A stretch of 9,105 bases of DNA from Thermoplasmatota archaeon (GTDB taxonomy: Archaea; Thermoplasmatota; Penumbrarchaeia; Penumbrarchaeales; Penumbrarchaeaceae). A program made the position numbers and the translations under genes. This document shows, piece after piece, positions 1-6,155 of the stretch. Position 1 is the first letter of the stretch. Each line of letters begins with the position of its first letter. The notes below the pieces were generated by a model. The model did no database searches, had not been told where the DNA came from, and saw only the letters and a program-made list of their open reading frames with translations. The stretch is from contig JAUVCY010000053.1 of the NCBI GenBank assembly GCA_030595585.1, positions 1-9,105 of the forward strand. Direction: 5' to 3'.

Positions 1-1992
1 ATCCGCAGTTCCCCTGGGGTCCTGTGTGAACATGAGGGGGATGTTGAAGTCCACAATAAGCGAGGAGAGGGCCCCCATCAGCGCCTCCCTGCTGATATCA
101 CGCTTTGTGAATATGTTGTCCCCTTCGATGACGATCACGCACCGATCGAACATCGACGAGATCTTCACGGCCTGCTGGAACAGCCTCCCGTCCACCAGGG
201 AATCCGACAGGTCCTGTGCGGTCTTCCGCTCCACCACCAGCCGGTCCGATATGATGTAGTCGCCAACCTCCAGGGTTGAGGACCGGATACGCGCCCCGCC
301 CCTCATCAGCTCCTCCACCACACCTGACGGCATCTCCCTGGTATCGACGATGATCTCTGGCCCATCCTCCTTCTCCACGAACGAATCAAGGGTCTTGGGT
401 TTCTCGATCTCCTTGACCCCGAGCGTTCCCTGGAGCGGGCGCTGGGCCAGCATCCTACGAAGGGTGAGGAGCTGCCTCTCCATCCTCTTCTCCTTCTCCT
501 TCGCCGACCAGGAGTAGGTAACGTCCCGGGTGTCCCTGGACATCAGGACTATCACCCTTCCGGAGGAGTGGCGCCCGGTTCGACCCCTGCGCTGTATGGT
601 CCGGATCTCGGAGGGGATGGGCTCGAAGAATATGACCAGGTCCGCACCGGGTATGTCCAATCCCTCCTCCGCGACGGAGGTGGCTATGAGGACATTGCGG
701 TCCCCGCTCCTGAACGAATCGAGTATCTCCTTCTGCTTCTTCTGCGAGAGGCCGTGGTCCTCGCCCCTGCTCGCCTGCCCCACGAACCTCACCGGCCTAA
801 CGCCGATACCTTCCAAGGGTTTTAGGGCCTCAAGGACCATTGTGGCCGTGTCCCTGAAGTGGGTAAAGACTATTATCCTCGAGTGGGGGGCCTCCCTCAG
901 GCTCTGTTTGATGAAACGCTCCACGGCCTGGACCTTGGGGTGGTCCTCCCCACGCTGGGCCTCCACCTTGTTGAGAACGAGCCGGAACTGGGCGTCCGAT
1001 ACCACCGATTTTGTGGCCCTTGTGCACTTCGGCTCTCCCGTCTCCTTTATCATCCGGTCCATGTAGGCATAGAGCGCTTCGGGGCCCTGCGTTTCCGCCA
1101 GCTCAAGGGCATGTGAGACCTTCATCGCCTGCGCCTGGATCGACATGGCCTGATAGTAGGCCCCCGCCTGGCCGGGGGCCTTTCTGATCGCCTCCTGTAT
1201 CCTGCCGGCAGCCCCTATGAGCGCTTTGACCGAAAGGGAACGTCCCCTCTGCAGAACGCCCATCCTCTGCAGTTTGCCAACCCGCTCCAGGAACATCCTC
1301 TCCAGGATGGATATGATCTCCCTCATTCCCCTGGACACCTCGACCTTCACCCACTCCAGCTCCATATCCTGGATGTACGGCTTGACGTCCGGGTCCGAAT
1401 CGACCCTGACCTCGATGTTCTCGATACCCAGGTTCCTGCAGACCTCGTAGATCCTCTCCATGTCGTGTCCCGGCGAGGCGGTCAGGCCCAGGACCAGGCC
1501 GGAGGGGGTCGCCTGGTAGAACCGCTCGGTGATGAACGTGTAGGGGTAATCGCCCGTGGCCCTGTGGGCCTCGTCAACTACCATGGTGTGGAAAGTGGAT
1601 ATGGAGAGGTCTCCCGACATCACGTCGTTCCTGATTATCTGTGGGGTGGCTATCACTATCTTTCCCTGTGCGTACATATCCACTCTCTTCTGCGGGGGGG
1701 TCTCTCCGGTCAAGGTGACAACGGATACATCCTCAAGTGCCTCCTGGAAGAACCTGCCGTGCTGTTCCACCAGGGGTTTCGTGGGGGCCATCATGAGGAT
1801 CTGGGAGCCGTCTCGCTTGAGCCTCTCGGCCATGAGCAGCAGGGCCACAACGGTCTTCCCCAGGCCGGTTGGAAGGACTACCAGAGTGGGTTTCTGGAGG
1901 GACTTCCTGGCGATTGTATCCTGATACCCTCTCCTCCTTATCATGCCCTCACGGATCAGAGGATGTTGAACGAACTCACCTTTTCCTTCCAC
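1..1992 (-). CDS. hef: Hef-type helicase/XPF-family nuclease (FANCM/Mph1 relative), 3' end outside window
   Basis: Archaeal Hef couples an SF2 DEAH helicase to an XPF-type nuclease and acts on stalled or branched replication forks. Reading down the minus strand from 1992 gives 664 uninterrupted codons to base 1. Visible motifs are Walker A LPTGLGKT (GKT 45-47), APTKPL near 60, DEAH at 140-143, LTAS at 170-173, the second RecA domain with IIVFTHFRD near 373-381, LIATSVAEEGLD at 436-447 and QRRGRTGR at 467-474. The long stretch between about 200 and 350 fits the Hef thumb-like insert. The nuclease core follows: GDY 577-579, then VERKTAQD ending at D594 (the GD...ERKxxxD catalytic signature), then DGRLFQQ. 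All catalytic residues are intact. The usual C-terminal helix-hairpin-helix pair would lie beyond the left edge. The start is GTG at 1992: no in-frame ATG lies between it and the stop 24 bases upstream, and homology-like sequence (FVQHPLI) begins at residue 7. No Shine-Dalgarno is seen, and the TATA box spacing suggests a leaderless transcript. Confidence 0.96.
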   Translation of the reverse strand, partial: MEGKGEFVQHPLIREGMIRRRGYQDTIARKSLQKPTLVVLPTGLGKTVVALLLMAERLKRDGSQILMMAPTKPLVEQHGRFFQEALEDVSVVTLTGETPPQKRVDMYAQGKIVIATPQIIRNDVMSGDLSISTFHTMVVDEAHRATGDYPYTFITERFYQATPSGLVLGLTASPGHDMERIYEVCRNLGIENIEVRVDSDPDVKPYIQDMELEWVKVEVSRGMREIISILERMFLERVGKLQRMGVLQRGRSLSVKALIGAAGRIQEAIRKAPGQAGAYYQAMSIQAQAMKVSHALELAETQGPEALYAYMDRMIKETGEPKCTRATKSVVSDAQFRLVLNKVEAQRGEDHPKVQAVERFIKQSLREAPHSRIIVFTHFRDTATMVLEALKPLEGIGVRPVRFVGQASRGEDHGLSQKKQKEILDSFRSGDRNVLIATSVAEEGLDIPGADLVIFFEPIPSEIRTIQRRGRTGRHSSGRVIVLMSRDTRDVTYSWSAKEKEKRMERQLLTLRRMLAQRPLQGTLGVKEIEKPKTLDSFVEKEDGPEIIVDTREMPSGVVEELMRGGARIRSSTLEVGDYIISDRLVVERKTAQDLSDSLVDGRLFQQAVKISSMFDRCVIVIEGDNIFTKRDISREALMGALSSLIVDFNIPLMFTQDPRGTAD

Positions 1993-2012
1993 GGCATATC
2001 GACCCCGGTATC

Positions 2013-2020
2013 TTTATAAA
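2013..2020 (-). promoter_or_regulatory. TATA box for hef, leaderless spacing
   Basis: TTTATAAA sits with its centre about 24 bases upstream of the hef GTG at 1992. Archaeal transcription usually starts 22-27 bases downstream of the TATA centre, so the predicted first base falls on or next to the start codon. The box is palindromic and could also serve the plus strand, where the start would fall near 2040. Confidence 0.65.
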
Positions 2021-2039
2021 TAGGCTCAGCAGGGGAGTG

Positions 2040-2114
2040 GTGAAAGTGAAAAACCTCCCGCAGGTGGGGAAATGGCCCTTCTGGTACAAAAACCAGGATA
2101 GGGCCCTATCCTAA
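2040..2114 (+). CDS. Candidate 24-codon small ORF upstream of the zinc-ribbon gene
   Basis: This is a plus-strand frame starting GTG at 2040 and ending TAA at 2112-2114. It would encode a basic, tryptophan-containing peptide of 24 residues, with KNLPQVGKWPFWYKNQDRA in the middle. If the symmetric TATA box at 2013-2020 also fires rightward, the transcript would begin almost exactly at this GTG. No database family is recognised, and a frame this short can occur by chance. It could instead be untranslated promoter DNA of the next gene. Its end overlaps the 18-base palindrome at 2095-2112. Confidence 0.2.
   Translation: MKVKNLPQVGKWPFWYKNQDRALS
2095..2112. promoter_or_regulatory. Perfect 18-base palindrome, candidate operator
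   Basis: AGGATAGGGCCCTATCCT is its own reverse complement over all 18 bases. An 8-base palindrome, AACATGTT, follows immediately at 2113-2120. The pair lies just upstream of the TATA box at 2130-2137, where archaeal activators and repressors often bind. As RNA it could fold into a 7-pair stem with a GGCC loop, but no T-run follows, so a terminator is less likely than a dimeric regulator site. Confidence 0.5.
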
Positions 2115-2129
2115 CATGTTCGAGAGGGA

Positions 2130-2137
2130 TTTATTAT
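2130..2137 (+). promoter_or_regulatory. TATA box for the zinc-ribbon gene
   Basis: TTTATTAT is centred near 2133, which predicts a transcription start around 2158 and a leader of under 20 bases before the ATG at 2176. That leader would contain the Shine-Dalgarno GGAG at 2164-2167. Confidence 0.55.
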
Positions 2138-2153
2138 GCAAGGTAGTTTAATT

Positions 2154-2173
2154 GGAGTTTACAGGAGTTTACG
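2154..2173 (+). promoter_or_regulatory. Doubled Shine-Dalgarno repeat deciding the ATG start
   Basis: Two back-to-back 10-base units, GGAGTTTACA and GGAGTTTACG, occupy 2154-2163 and 2164-2173. The second GGAG is 8 bases from the ATG at 2176, a normal ribosome-binding distance. This favours that ATG over the in-frame TTG at 2152, which would begin essentially at or before the predicted transcription start. Confidence 0.6.
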
Positions 2174-2175
2174 AT

Positions 2176-2601
2176 ATGCCCAACCACAGCTGTCTCAACC
2201 TTGCATTGCAGGCCAAGGAGATCAAGTGCCCCGAGTGCGATTACGTGATGGAGATCTGGGCCTGGAAGGAGAGCTTGATCTACCACTGCCACGAGTGCGG
2301 ACAGATGGCGTTCCAGCTGTGCAGCAGGGGCGATGACCTGAGACAGCTGCTCAAGGATGCGGACCTGAAAGAGAAGGGGAATACCTGTCCGTTCTGCGAT
2401 ATGGATATCGTTGAGGGAAAGAAGAAGGGACATATGATCAGGGGATGCCCCGACTGCGGATGGGTGCTCACGATCAATCAGGAGAAGAAGAGCCCTCAGG
2501 ACATCGAACAGAATGAGCTCAGCAGGCAGCCTTCCAGCTTCCTGAAACAGGAGACCATCGGCCTCCTCTACGAGGAGACCATGAAGGACCTCGTCGGTTG
2601 A
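2176..2601 (+). CDS. Double zinc-ribbon protein of unknown function, 141 aa
   Basis: The protein carries two four-cysteine zinc-binding units: C18-x2-C21 with C38-x2-C41, and C71-x2-C74 with C91-x2-C94. The gap between CxxC pairs is exactly 16 residues in both, and each second pair is followed by glycine (CHECG, CPDCG), as in rubredoxin-like zinc ribbons. A charged helical linker (about 52-68) joins them. The tail (about 100-141) is polar and probably helical, with no membrane segment. Zinc ribbons of this kind usually bind nucleic acid or protein partners, so a cytoplasmic role in transcription, translation or repair is plausible but not shown. It is divergent from hef, sharing the 183-base promoter region, and convergent with the secreted-protein gene whose end is 44 bases away. 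The start is ATG at 2176, supported by GGAG 8 bases upstream. I do not recognise a named family. Confidence 0.85.
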   Translation: MPNHSCLNLALQAKEIKCPECDYVMEIWAWKESLIYHCHECGQMAFQLCSRGDDLRQLLKDADLKEKGNTCPFCDMDIVEGKKKGHMIRGCPDCGWVLTINQEKKSPQDIEQNELSRQPSSFLKQETIGLLYEETMKDLVG

Positions 2602-2645
2602 TAATTACGGCCCACGTTATGGGTGGGTCCCGCATCAACTCACTT

Positions 2646-3863
2646 TCACCTTCTTCTTCTGAAAGTAAAGCCCAGACCCGCAACTGCGATGAATGCAACC
2701 ACGGCGCCGAAGAGCTCGAAGCCGGGGAGCCATCCCTCATCCTCCTTTTTGGTGGATTCGCCGCTGATGAAGGCCTTGTACTCGTCCGTGACGTCCTTTG
2801 TATCCTGGTTCCACATTATCATCTCCTCGTCGCTGAAGGCACGGACCACCCATATCATCCTGGTCACGTTCTCAACATCCATATCATATCCGGAATCCAT
2901 ACCCATATTACTGTACCGATCATACAGATCATACAGCTCCTCCAGGATTCCAAAATACAATTTATATCCCCAGGAGGACCAGTCGTCATCCCCTTCGCCA
3001 TCGATCCCCTTGAAATACGACTCCGATGTAAATCCAACACTCGTGGTCTCGGGGTTATCATAGGGGCCTACATCCCATCCACCAACCTCGTACGATCCGT
3101 TCTTGAAATAGGTCACGGTCGTCCAGGCGCATTTAACCACCGTTCCTGATGTGGACCCTTCAACATTTATCTCCATCTCAACTTTCTCCCCCGAATCGTC
3201 GAACTCCGCCCCGTAGGAATCGATGGAGACCCCTATCGACTCATCCGTGGGGGTGTGGGTGGTGGGGTCCCCCTCGGTCTCGTAATCGTCGTCCCAATCG
3301 TCATCGTCGTCAACCGGGACCACTCCGAAGTATTCGTTGATCAAATCGTCCGCAATATTATATCTGTACCAGACCTCGGCCTTGCCATAGATATCAGTGA
3401 TCCCGGGACTTCCATCTATGAAGTTCAATGGGATCTCAATATGGAGGGTGTTGGTGCCGTTGCCCGATACATCAAAGCTCATCGAGTAACCAACTCCATA
3501 TTCACTGGTGAACGTGATCTGAGCAATACCAGAAATTATTCCCACAATGATAGTGGATTCCTTATCTCCATCCCCATCATGGTCGATGTAGATGAAGTAA
3601 TTGTGATCGTAGTCAGTATTCTCGTAGATGACAATGCCGAGCACTTTCATCTCGAATACTATCACCTCTGAACCGGTGTTCATCGTGAGAGCCGTGATAT
3701 CCACGTTGTTGAAGACATCCGTTGTGAAACCGTCATTGAAAACATCGCCGGGCGGGTCCGAAAGGAAGATCGTCTCACCTTCAGCATTCGCCGGCAGTAT
3801 CATCATCGATCCGGATGTCAGAAAGGCACACGCTACCAAGACCACCAGTATCATTTTATTCAT
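2646..3863 (-). CDS. Secreted PGF-CTERM surface protein, paralogue A, 405 aa
   Basis: The N-terminus is a Sec signal peptide with a hydrophobic core at 4-24 and a likely cut after ANA (residue 27). A beta-rich domain follows (about 28-180) that opens DPPGDV...VDITALTM, a pattern reminiscent of DOMON-like or CBM9-like sandwiches (inference). Within it DHDGDGDKE (94-102) matches a DxDGDGxxE calcium-type loop. An acidic linker (185-198) leads to a second domain (about 208-370) containing the only mature-form cysteine, C245 in VVKCAWTTVT, and WNQDTKDVTD (351-360). The C-terminus has P380-G381-F382, a hydrophobic segment (384-400) and RRRR, the tripartite PGF-CTERM tail normally processed by archaeosortase with lipid anchoring. 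Sequons at N135, N255 and N332 suit an exported glycoprotein. The start ATG has GAGGG seven bases upstream. It lies 31 bases after paralogue B, with no clear promoter between, so the two are probably co-transcribed. Confidence 0.88.
   Translation of the reverse strand: MNKMILVVLVACAFLTSGSMMILPANAEGETIFLSDPPGDVFNDGFTTDVFNNVDITALTMNTGSEVIVFEMKVLGIVIYENTDYDHNYFIYIDHDGDGDKESTIIVGIISGIAQITFTSEYGVGYSMSFDVSGNGTNTLHIEIPLNFIDGSPGITDIYGKAEVWYRYNIADDLINEYFGVVPVDDDDDWDDDYETEGDPTTHTPTDESIGVSIDSYGAEFDDSGEKVEMEINVEGSTSGTVVKCAWTTVTYFKNGSYEVGGWDVGPYDNPETTSVGFTSESYFKGIDGEGDDDWSSWGYKLYFGILEELYDLYDRYSNMGMDSGYDMDVENVTRMIWVVRAFSDEEMIMWNQDTKDVTDEYKAFISGESTKKEDEGWLPGFELFGAVVAFIAVAGLGFTFRRRR
3112..3146. repeat. 35-base exact repeat, copy 1 (in paralogue A)
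   Basis: These 35 bases are identical to 4331-4365 in paralogue B. They encode the conserved cysteine-containing GTVVKCAWTTVT core. The match is exact at all synonymous sites, unlike most of the two genes. Confidence 0.85.
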
Positions 3864-3882
3864 ACGTTTTCCCTCTTACGTG

Positions 3883-3896
3883 GATCGATATCGATC
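3883..3896. repeat. 14-base perfect palindrome between the paralogues
   Basis: GATCGATATCGATC is fully self-complementary and overlaps the TGA of paralogue B in the 31-base gap before paralogue A. It could be a regulator or processing site, or a chance cluster of GATC/CGATCG-type words. No T-run follows. Confidence 0.35.
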
Positions 3897-5118
3897 ATTT
3901 TGAATTTCTTTTTCTGAAAGCAAAACCGATACCCGCTACTGAGATGAATGCCACAACGGCTCCGAAGAGCTCGAATCCCGGGAGATCATCGTCATCATCG
4001 GTGGATTCGCCATCCATAACGGCCTTCAACTTGTCCGTGACATCCTTGGTGTCCTGGTTCCACATGGTCATATCGTCATCGCTGAAGGCCCGAACCACCC
4101 ATACCACCTTGGTCACGTTCTCCATATCCTCATCTGGATCATTCTCCTCGTATTCCTCCTTCGGCATCTTTGCGTAGATATAATAACCCCAGGTGGACCA
4201 GTCGTCCTCTCCACCGCTTCCCTTACCCTTGAAGTAATTCTCAAATGTGAAGTTCTCGTAGGTAATTCTTTCCATATCCTCAGGGCCGACCTCCCAGCTC
4301 TCGACCTCGTATGTTCCATCCTTCATGTACGTCACGGTCGTCCAGGCGCATTTAACCACCGTTCCCGATGTGGTCCCGCCCACCTTGACCTCTATCTCGA
4401 CATTTTCACTGGACTCGCTAAAATCCATCCCGTAGGAATCGATGGAGACCTCTATCGACTCATCCGTTGGGGTCTCCTCGGTGGGGTCCCCCTCGGTCTC
4501 GTAATCGTCATCCCAGTCGTCCCAGTCATCATCCCATTCATCATCGTCGACAGGCTCATCGTCGTCGATCGGGACCACTCCGAAGTCCTCGTTGACATAA
4601 TCGTCCGCGCTGTTCCATCCATCTCCCCAGACCGAAGCCTCCCCGTAGATGTCAGTTAATCCGGGGCTTCCAGAGATATAGCTCACCGGTATCTCTACAC
4701 GTAGTGTATCGGTCCCGTTGCCGGAGACCTCGAAATCCATGGAATATCCCGTACCATATTCGCTTGTGAATAGCATCATTGGCGTGTTCATAAGCATTCC
4801 AACCATGATATCGGACTCCTCTTCGCCATCACCGTCGTGATCGATGTAGATGTAATAGTTGTAATCCAATGATGTGTTCTCGTAGATCACAATGCCGAGC
4901 ACGGTCATTTCGAACACTATCACCTCTGAACCCACGTTCATCGTGAGCGCGGTTATGTCCACATTGTTGAACACGTCCGAGGTGAAACCATCATTGTACA
5001 CATCTCCAGTCGGGTCCGTGTGCGAGATCACCTCTCCCTCTGCATATGCGGGTATCATTAACAATCCGGATGCCAGAAAGGCACAGGCGATCACTATCGA
5101 AATCATCATCTTTTTCAT
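3895..5118 (-). CDS. Secreted PGF-CTERM surface protein, paralogue B, 407 aa
   Basis: Same architecture as its downstream neighbour, with more than half of residues identical by eye. It has a Sec signal peptide with a likely cut after AYA (residue 26), a beta-rich domain at about 27-180 with the acidic loop DHDGDGEEE (93-101), and a second domain holding the sole mature cysteine, C257, in the same VVKCAWTTVT context. P380-G381-F382, a hydrophobic segment and FRKRNSK form the PGF-CTERM-like tail. The Asp/Trp linker (185-205) is longer than in paralogue A, with repeated W-D-D units. Sequons occur at N81, N134, N289 and N334. The cysteine in the signal region (C12) sits inside the hydrophobic stretch, so a lipoprotein cut is unlikely. 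The start ATG has GGGGGA about 7-12 bases upstream. It is the first gene of the minus-strand unit and diverges from the pilin-like operon. The function is unknown: a cell-surface structural, adhesive or ligand-binding role is an inference. Confidence 0.88.
   Translation of the reverse strand: MKKMMISIVIACAFLASGLLMIPAYAEGEVISHTDPTGDVYNDGFTSDVFNNVDITALTMNVGSEVIVFEMTVLGIVIYENTSLDYNYYIYIDHDGDGEEESDIMVGMLMNTPMMLFTSEYGTGYSMDFEVSGNGTDTLRVEIPVSYISGSPGLTDIYGEASVWGDGWNSADDYVNEDFGVVPIDDDEPVDDDEWDDDWDDWDDDYETEGDPTEETPTDESIEVSIDSYGMDFSESSENVEIEVKVGGTTSGTVVKCAWTTVTYMKDGTYEVESWEVGPEDMERITYENFTFENYFKGKGSGGEDDWSTWGYYIYAKMPKEEYEENDPDEDMENVTKVVWVVRAFSDDDMTMWNQDTKDVTDKLKAVMDGESTDDDDDLPGFELFGAVVAFISVAGIGFAFRKRNSK
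4331..4365. repeat. 35-base exact repeat, copy 2 (in paralogue B)
   Basis: Partner of 3112-3146, in the same orientation, about 1.2 kb apart. A second exact match of 30 bases links 3261-3290 with 4480-4509 at the end of the acidic linker. Confidence 0.85.
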
Positions 5119-5161
5119 ACGTCGTCCCCCATCTTTGGTCCGGCATCAATTGGACTGACCC

Positions 5162-5169
5162 ATATTAAA
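5162..5169 (-). promoter_or_regulatory. TATA box for the PGF-CTERM paralogue unit
   Basis: On the minus strand the box reads TTTAATAT, centred about 47 bases upstream of the paralogue B ATG. Transcription would begin near 5140, giving a leader of about 20 bases that contains GGGGGA. A second minus-strand candidate, GTATAAAA (5184-5191), would give a leader of roughly 45 bases. Confidence 0.45.
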
Positions 5170-5183
5170 CATATCTAGGGACA

Positions 5184-5191
5184 TTTTATAC
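5184..5191 (+). promoter_or_regulatory. TATA box for the pilin-like operon
   Basis: TTTTATAC on the plus strand predicts a start near 5212, some 20 bases before the first candidate start codon of the operon. The same bases read GTATAAAA on the other strand, so direction is uncertain. Confidence 0.45.
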
Positions 5192-5235
5192 GGGGGACGA
5201 AAACCCTTTTCTACTCCCAATGCCCTGTCGTGTTG

Positions 5236-5682
5236 ATGAGGGTTGGGAACGAAGGATCCGTTTCCCCCATAGGTGACCTGCTAGCCTTTGGGCTGTCCAT
5301 ATGCATAGTCCTAGGGTTGGGATCGGCCCTGGCAGGGGAACTGATAGGGGATGAAAGACCGGTGGCCTCCCTTACCGGTGAGGAGCTTGAGATCATAAGG
5401 GACTGGAGGGGGTGGGAGGAGGACGACGACTCAATACCGGAGGAGTCCCTGCTGATATCCATCAGCTTGGGAGATCGCCCTTCGGCCGTTCTGGGGCTGG
5501 AGGGGGACATCCACGTATCTATCACATGGGAGACCGGCAATCTATCGGTGTGGTTCCAGGATGGTAGGTTCCTGGGGGTGGATCCCATACTCGAAGGAAC
5601 GATGATCCTCCACGGCCTGACCGTGTTGATCCAGACAGAGGACGGCCCTGTTCCCGGATACCTTGAGGGGGGCCGATCATGA
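5236..5682 (+). CDS. Pilin-like single-pass membrane protein, 148 aa
   Basis: A short polar N-terminus (MRVGNEGSVSPIGD) is followed directly by one hydrophobic segment (about 15-34), and the rest is an acidic, beta-rich extracytoplasmic domain. The arrangement, including the SP-x-GD motif just before the membrane segment, recalls archaeal pilin-like proteins of the 'VSPVIG' kind. No canonical K/R-G processing site is visible, so cleavage by the prepilin peptidase is uncertain. The start is ambiguous: GTG 5230, TTG 5233 and ATG 5236 are consecutive in frame and none has a clear Shine-Dalgarno, so ATG is preferred. The stop overlaps the next ATG as ATGA (5679-5682), which indicates translational coupling. 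It is the first gene of a three-gene operon divergent from the PGF-CTERM pair. The family is not recognised with certainty. By memory it resembles haloarchaeal pilin-like DUF proteins. Confidence 0.8.
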   Translation: MRVGNEGSVSPIGDLLAFGLSICIVLGLGSALAGELIGDERPVASLTGEELEIIRDWRGWEEDDDSIPEESLLISISLGDRPSAVLGLEGDIHVSITWETGNLSVWFQDGRFLGVDPILEGTMILHGLTVLIQTEDGPVPGYLEGGRS

Positions 5683-6155
5683 GAAAGGTCCTGGACGACA
5701 GGGGGATGGAGACCGCCATATCAATGGTAATGCTGATACTGGGCGCCTCGCTTCTGTTCTCCTTCGCCCATGATGGGGGCCAGGGGCAGATCGATACGGA
5801 TATGTTCCAGCTCAGATGCGTTCAGGCGGGGAATATGGCCTACTGCATCAAGGAGTCCCTCTCACCGACAAGCAGCCAATTCAATGGGACCGTATGGGTC
5901 CTGTTGAGAGAGCAGGACCTGACGATATCGAAGGGCGGGGACCCCGATCTCATCCATGCGATGGAAAAACTTCATCCATACCGTCCTGACGGGATCGACG
6001 TTCTGATATCCATCTCCTCCGAGCGTGATCTTCCCGACCCGGTCCTCACGCCACATGTCGTATCCGGCACGGTATTGCTGGGGTCCGTCCAAATCAGGGT
6101 ATATCTGCCCCTTGAGAGGGGGTCGTTCAACTACGATGTAGGAGGGGCGCTATGA
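5679..6155 (+). CDS. Pilin-like single-pass membrane protein, 158 aa
   Basis: The N-terminus MRKVLDDRG is followed by METAI and a hydrophobic segment (about 13-30), then a soluble domain of about 125 residues. R8-G9 followed by a glutamate at position +2 and a hydrophobic run looks like a type IV pilin-type (class III) signal, although the classical Glu at +5 is not in place. Two cysteines (C47 and C56, in LRCVQAGNMAYCIKE) could pair. The C-terminal part ends in a beta-like GSVQIRVYLPL stretch. The start ATG lies in the ATGA overlap with the previous gene and is preceded by GAGGGGGG. Its own stop overlaps the next ATG at 6152-6155, so the three products are probably made in fixed ratio. Specific function unknown. 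A minor pilin or assembly partner of the large downstream protein is an inference. Confidence 0.82.
   Translation: MRKVLDDRGMETAISMVMLILGASLLFSFAHDGGQGQIDTDMFQLRCVQAGNMAYCIKESLSPTSSQFNGTVWVLLREQDLTISKGGDPDLIHAMEKLHPYRPDGIDVLISISSERDLPDPVLTPHVVSGTVLLGSVQIRVYLPLERGSFNYDVGGAL

Noticed and set aside
530..2019. Several plus-strand open frames of 120-184 codons opposite hef
   Set aside because: They lie antisense to a continuous, motif-complete hef frame. Their translations are rich in Arg/Ser/Gly with no domain pattern, as expected from shadow frames in GC-rich coding DNA.
2602..2645. Weak hairpin (CCCA/TGGG) between the convergent zinc-ribbon and paralogue A genes as a terminator
   Set aside because: The stem is only four pairs and no T-run follows on either strand, only a loose pyrimidine stretch inside the neighbouring gene.
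2598..4177. Plus-strand frames of 120-183 codons opposite the PGF-CTERM genes
   Set aside because: The minus-strand frames have signal peptides, ribosome-binding sites and a matching paralogue. The plus-strand frames have none of these.
4501..4580. Short repeated tcatc/cgtc words suggesting a CRISPR or satellite repeat
   Set aside because: They are the codons of the Asp-rich linker read on the opposite strand. There is no regular repeat-spacer pattern.
5083..5118. Lipoprotein reading of the PGF-CTERM proteins (IAC or VAC in the signal region)
   Set aside because: The cysteine at residue 12 lies in the middle of the hydrophobic core, and an A-x-A site follows it at the normal distance in both paralogues, so ordinary signal peptidase cleavage fits better.
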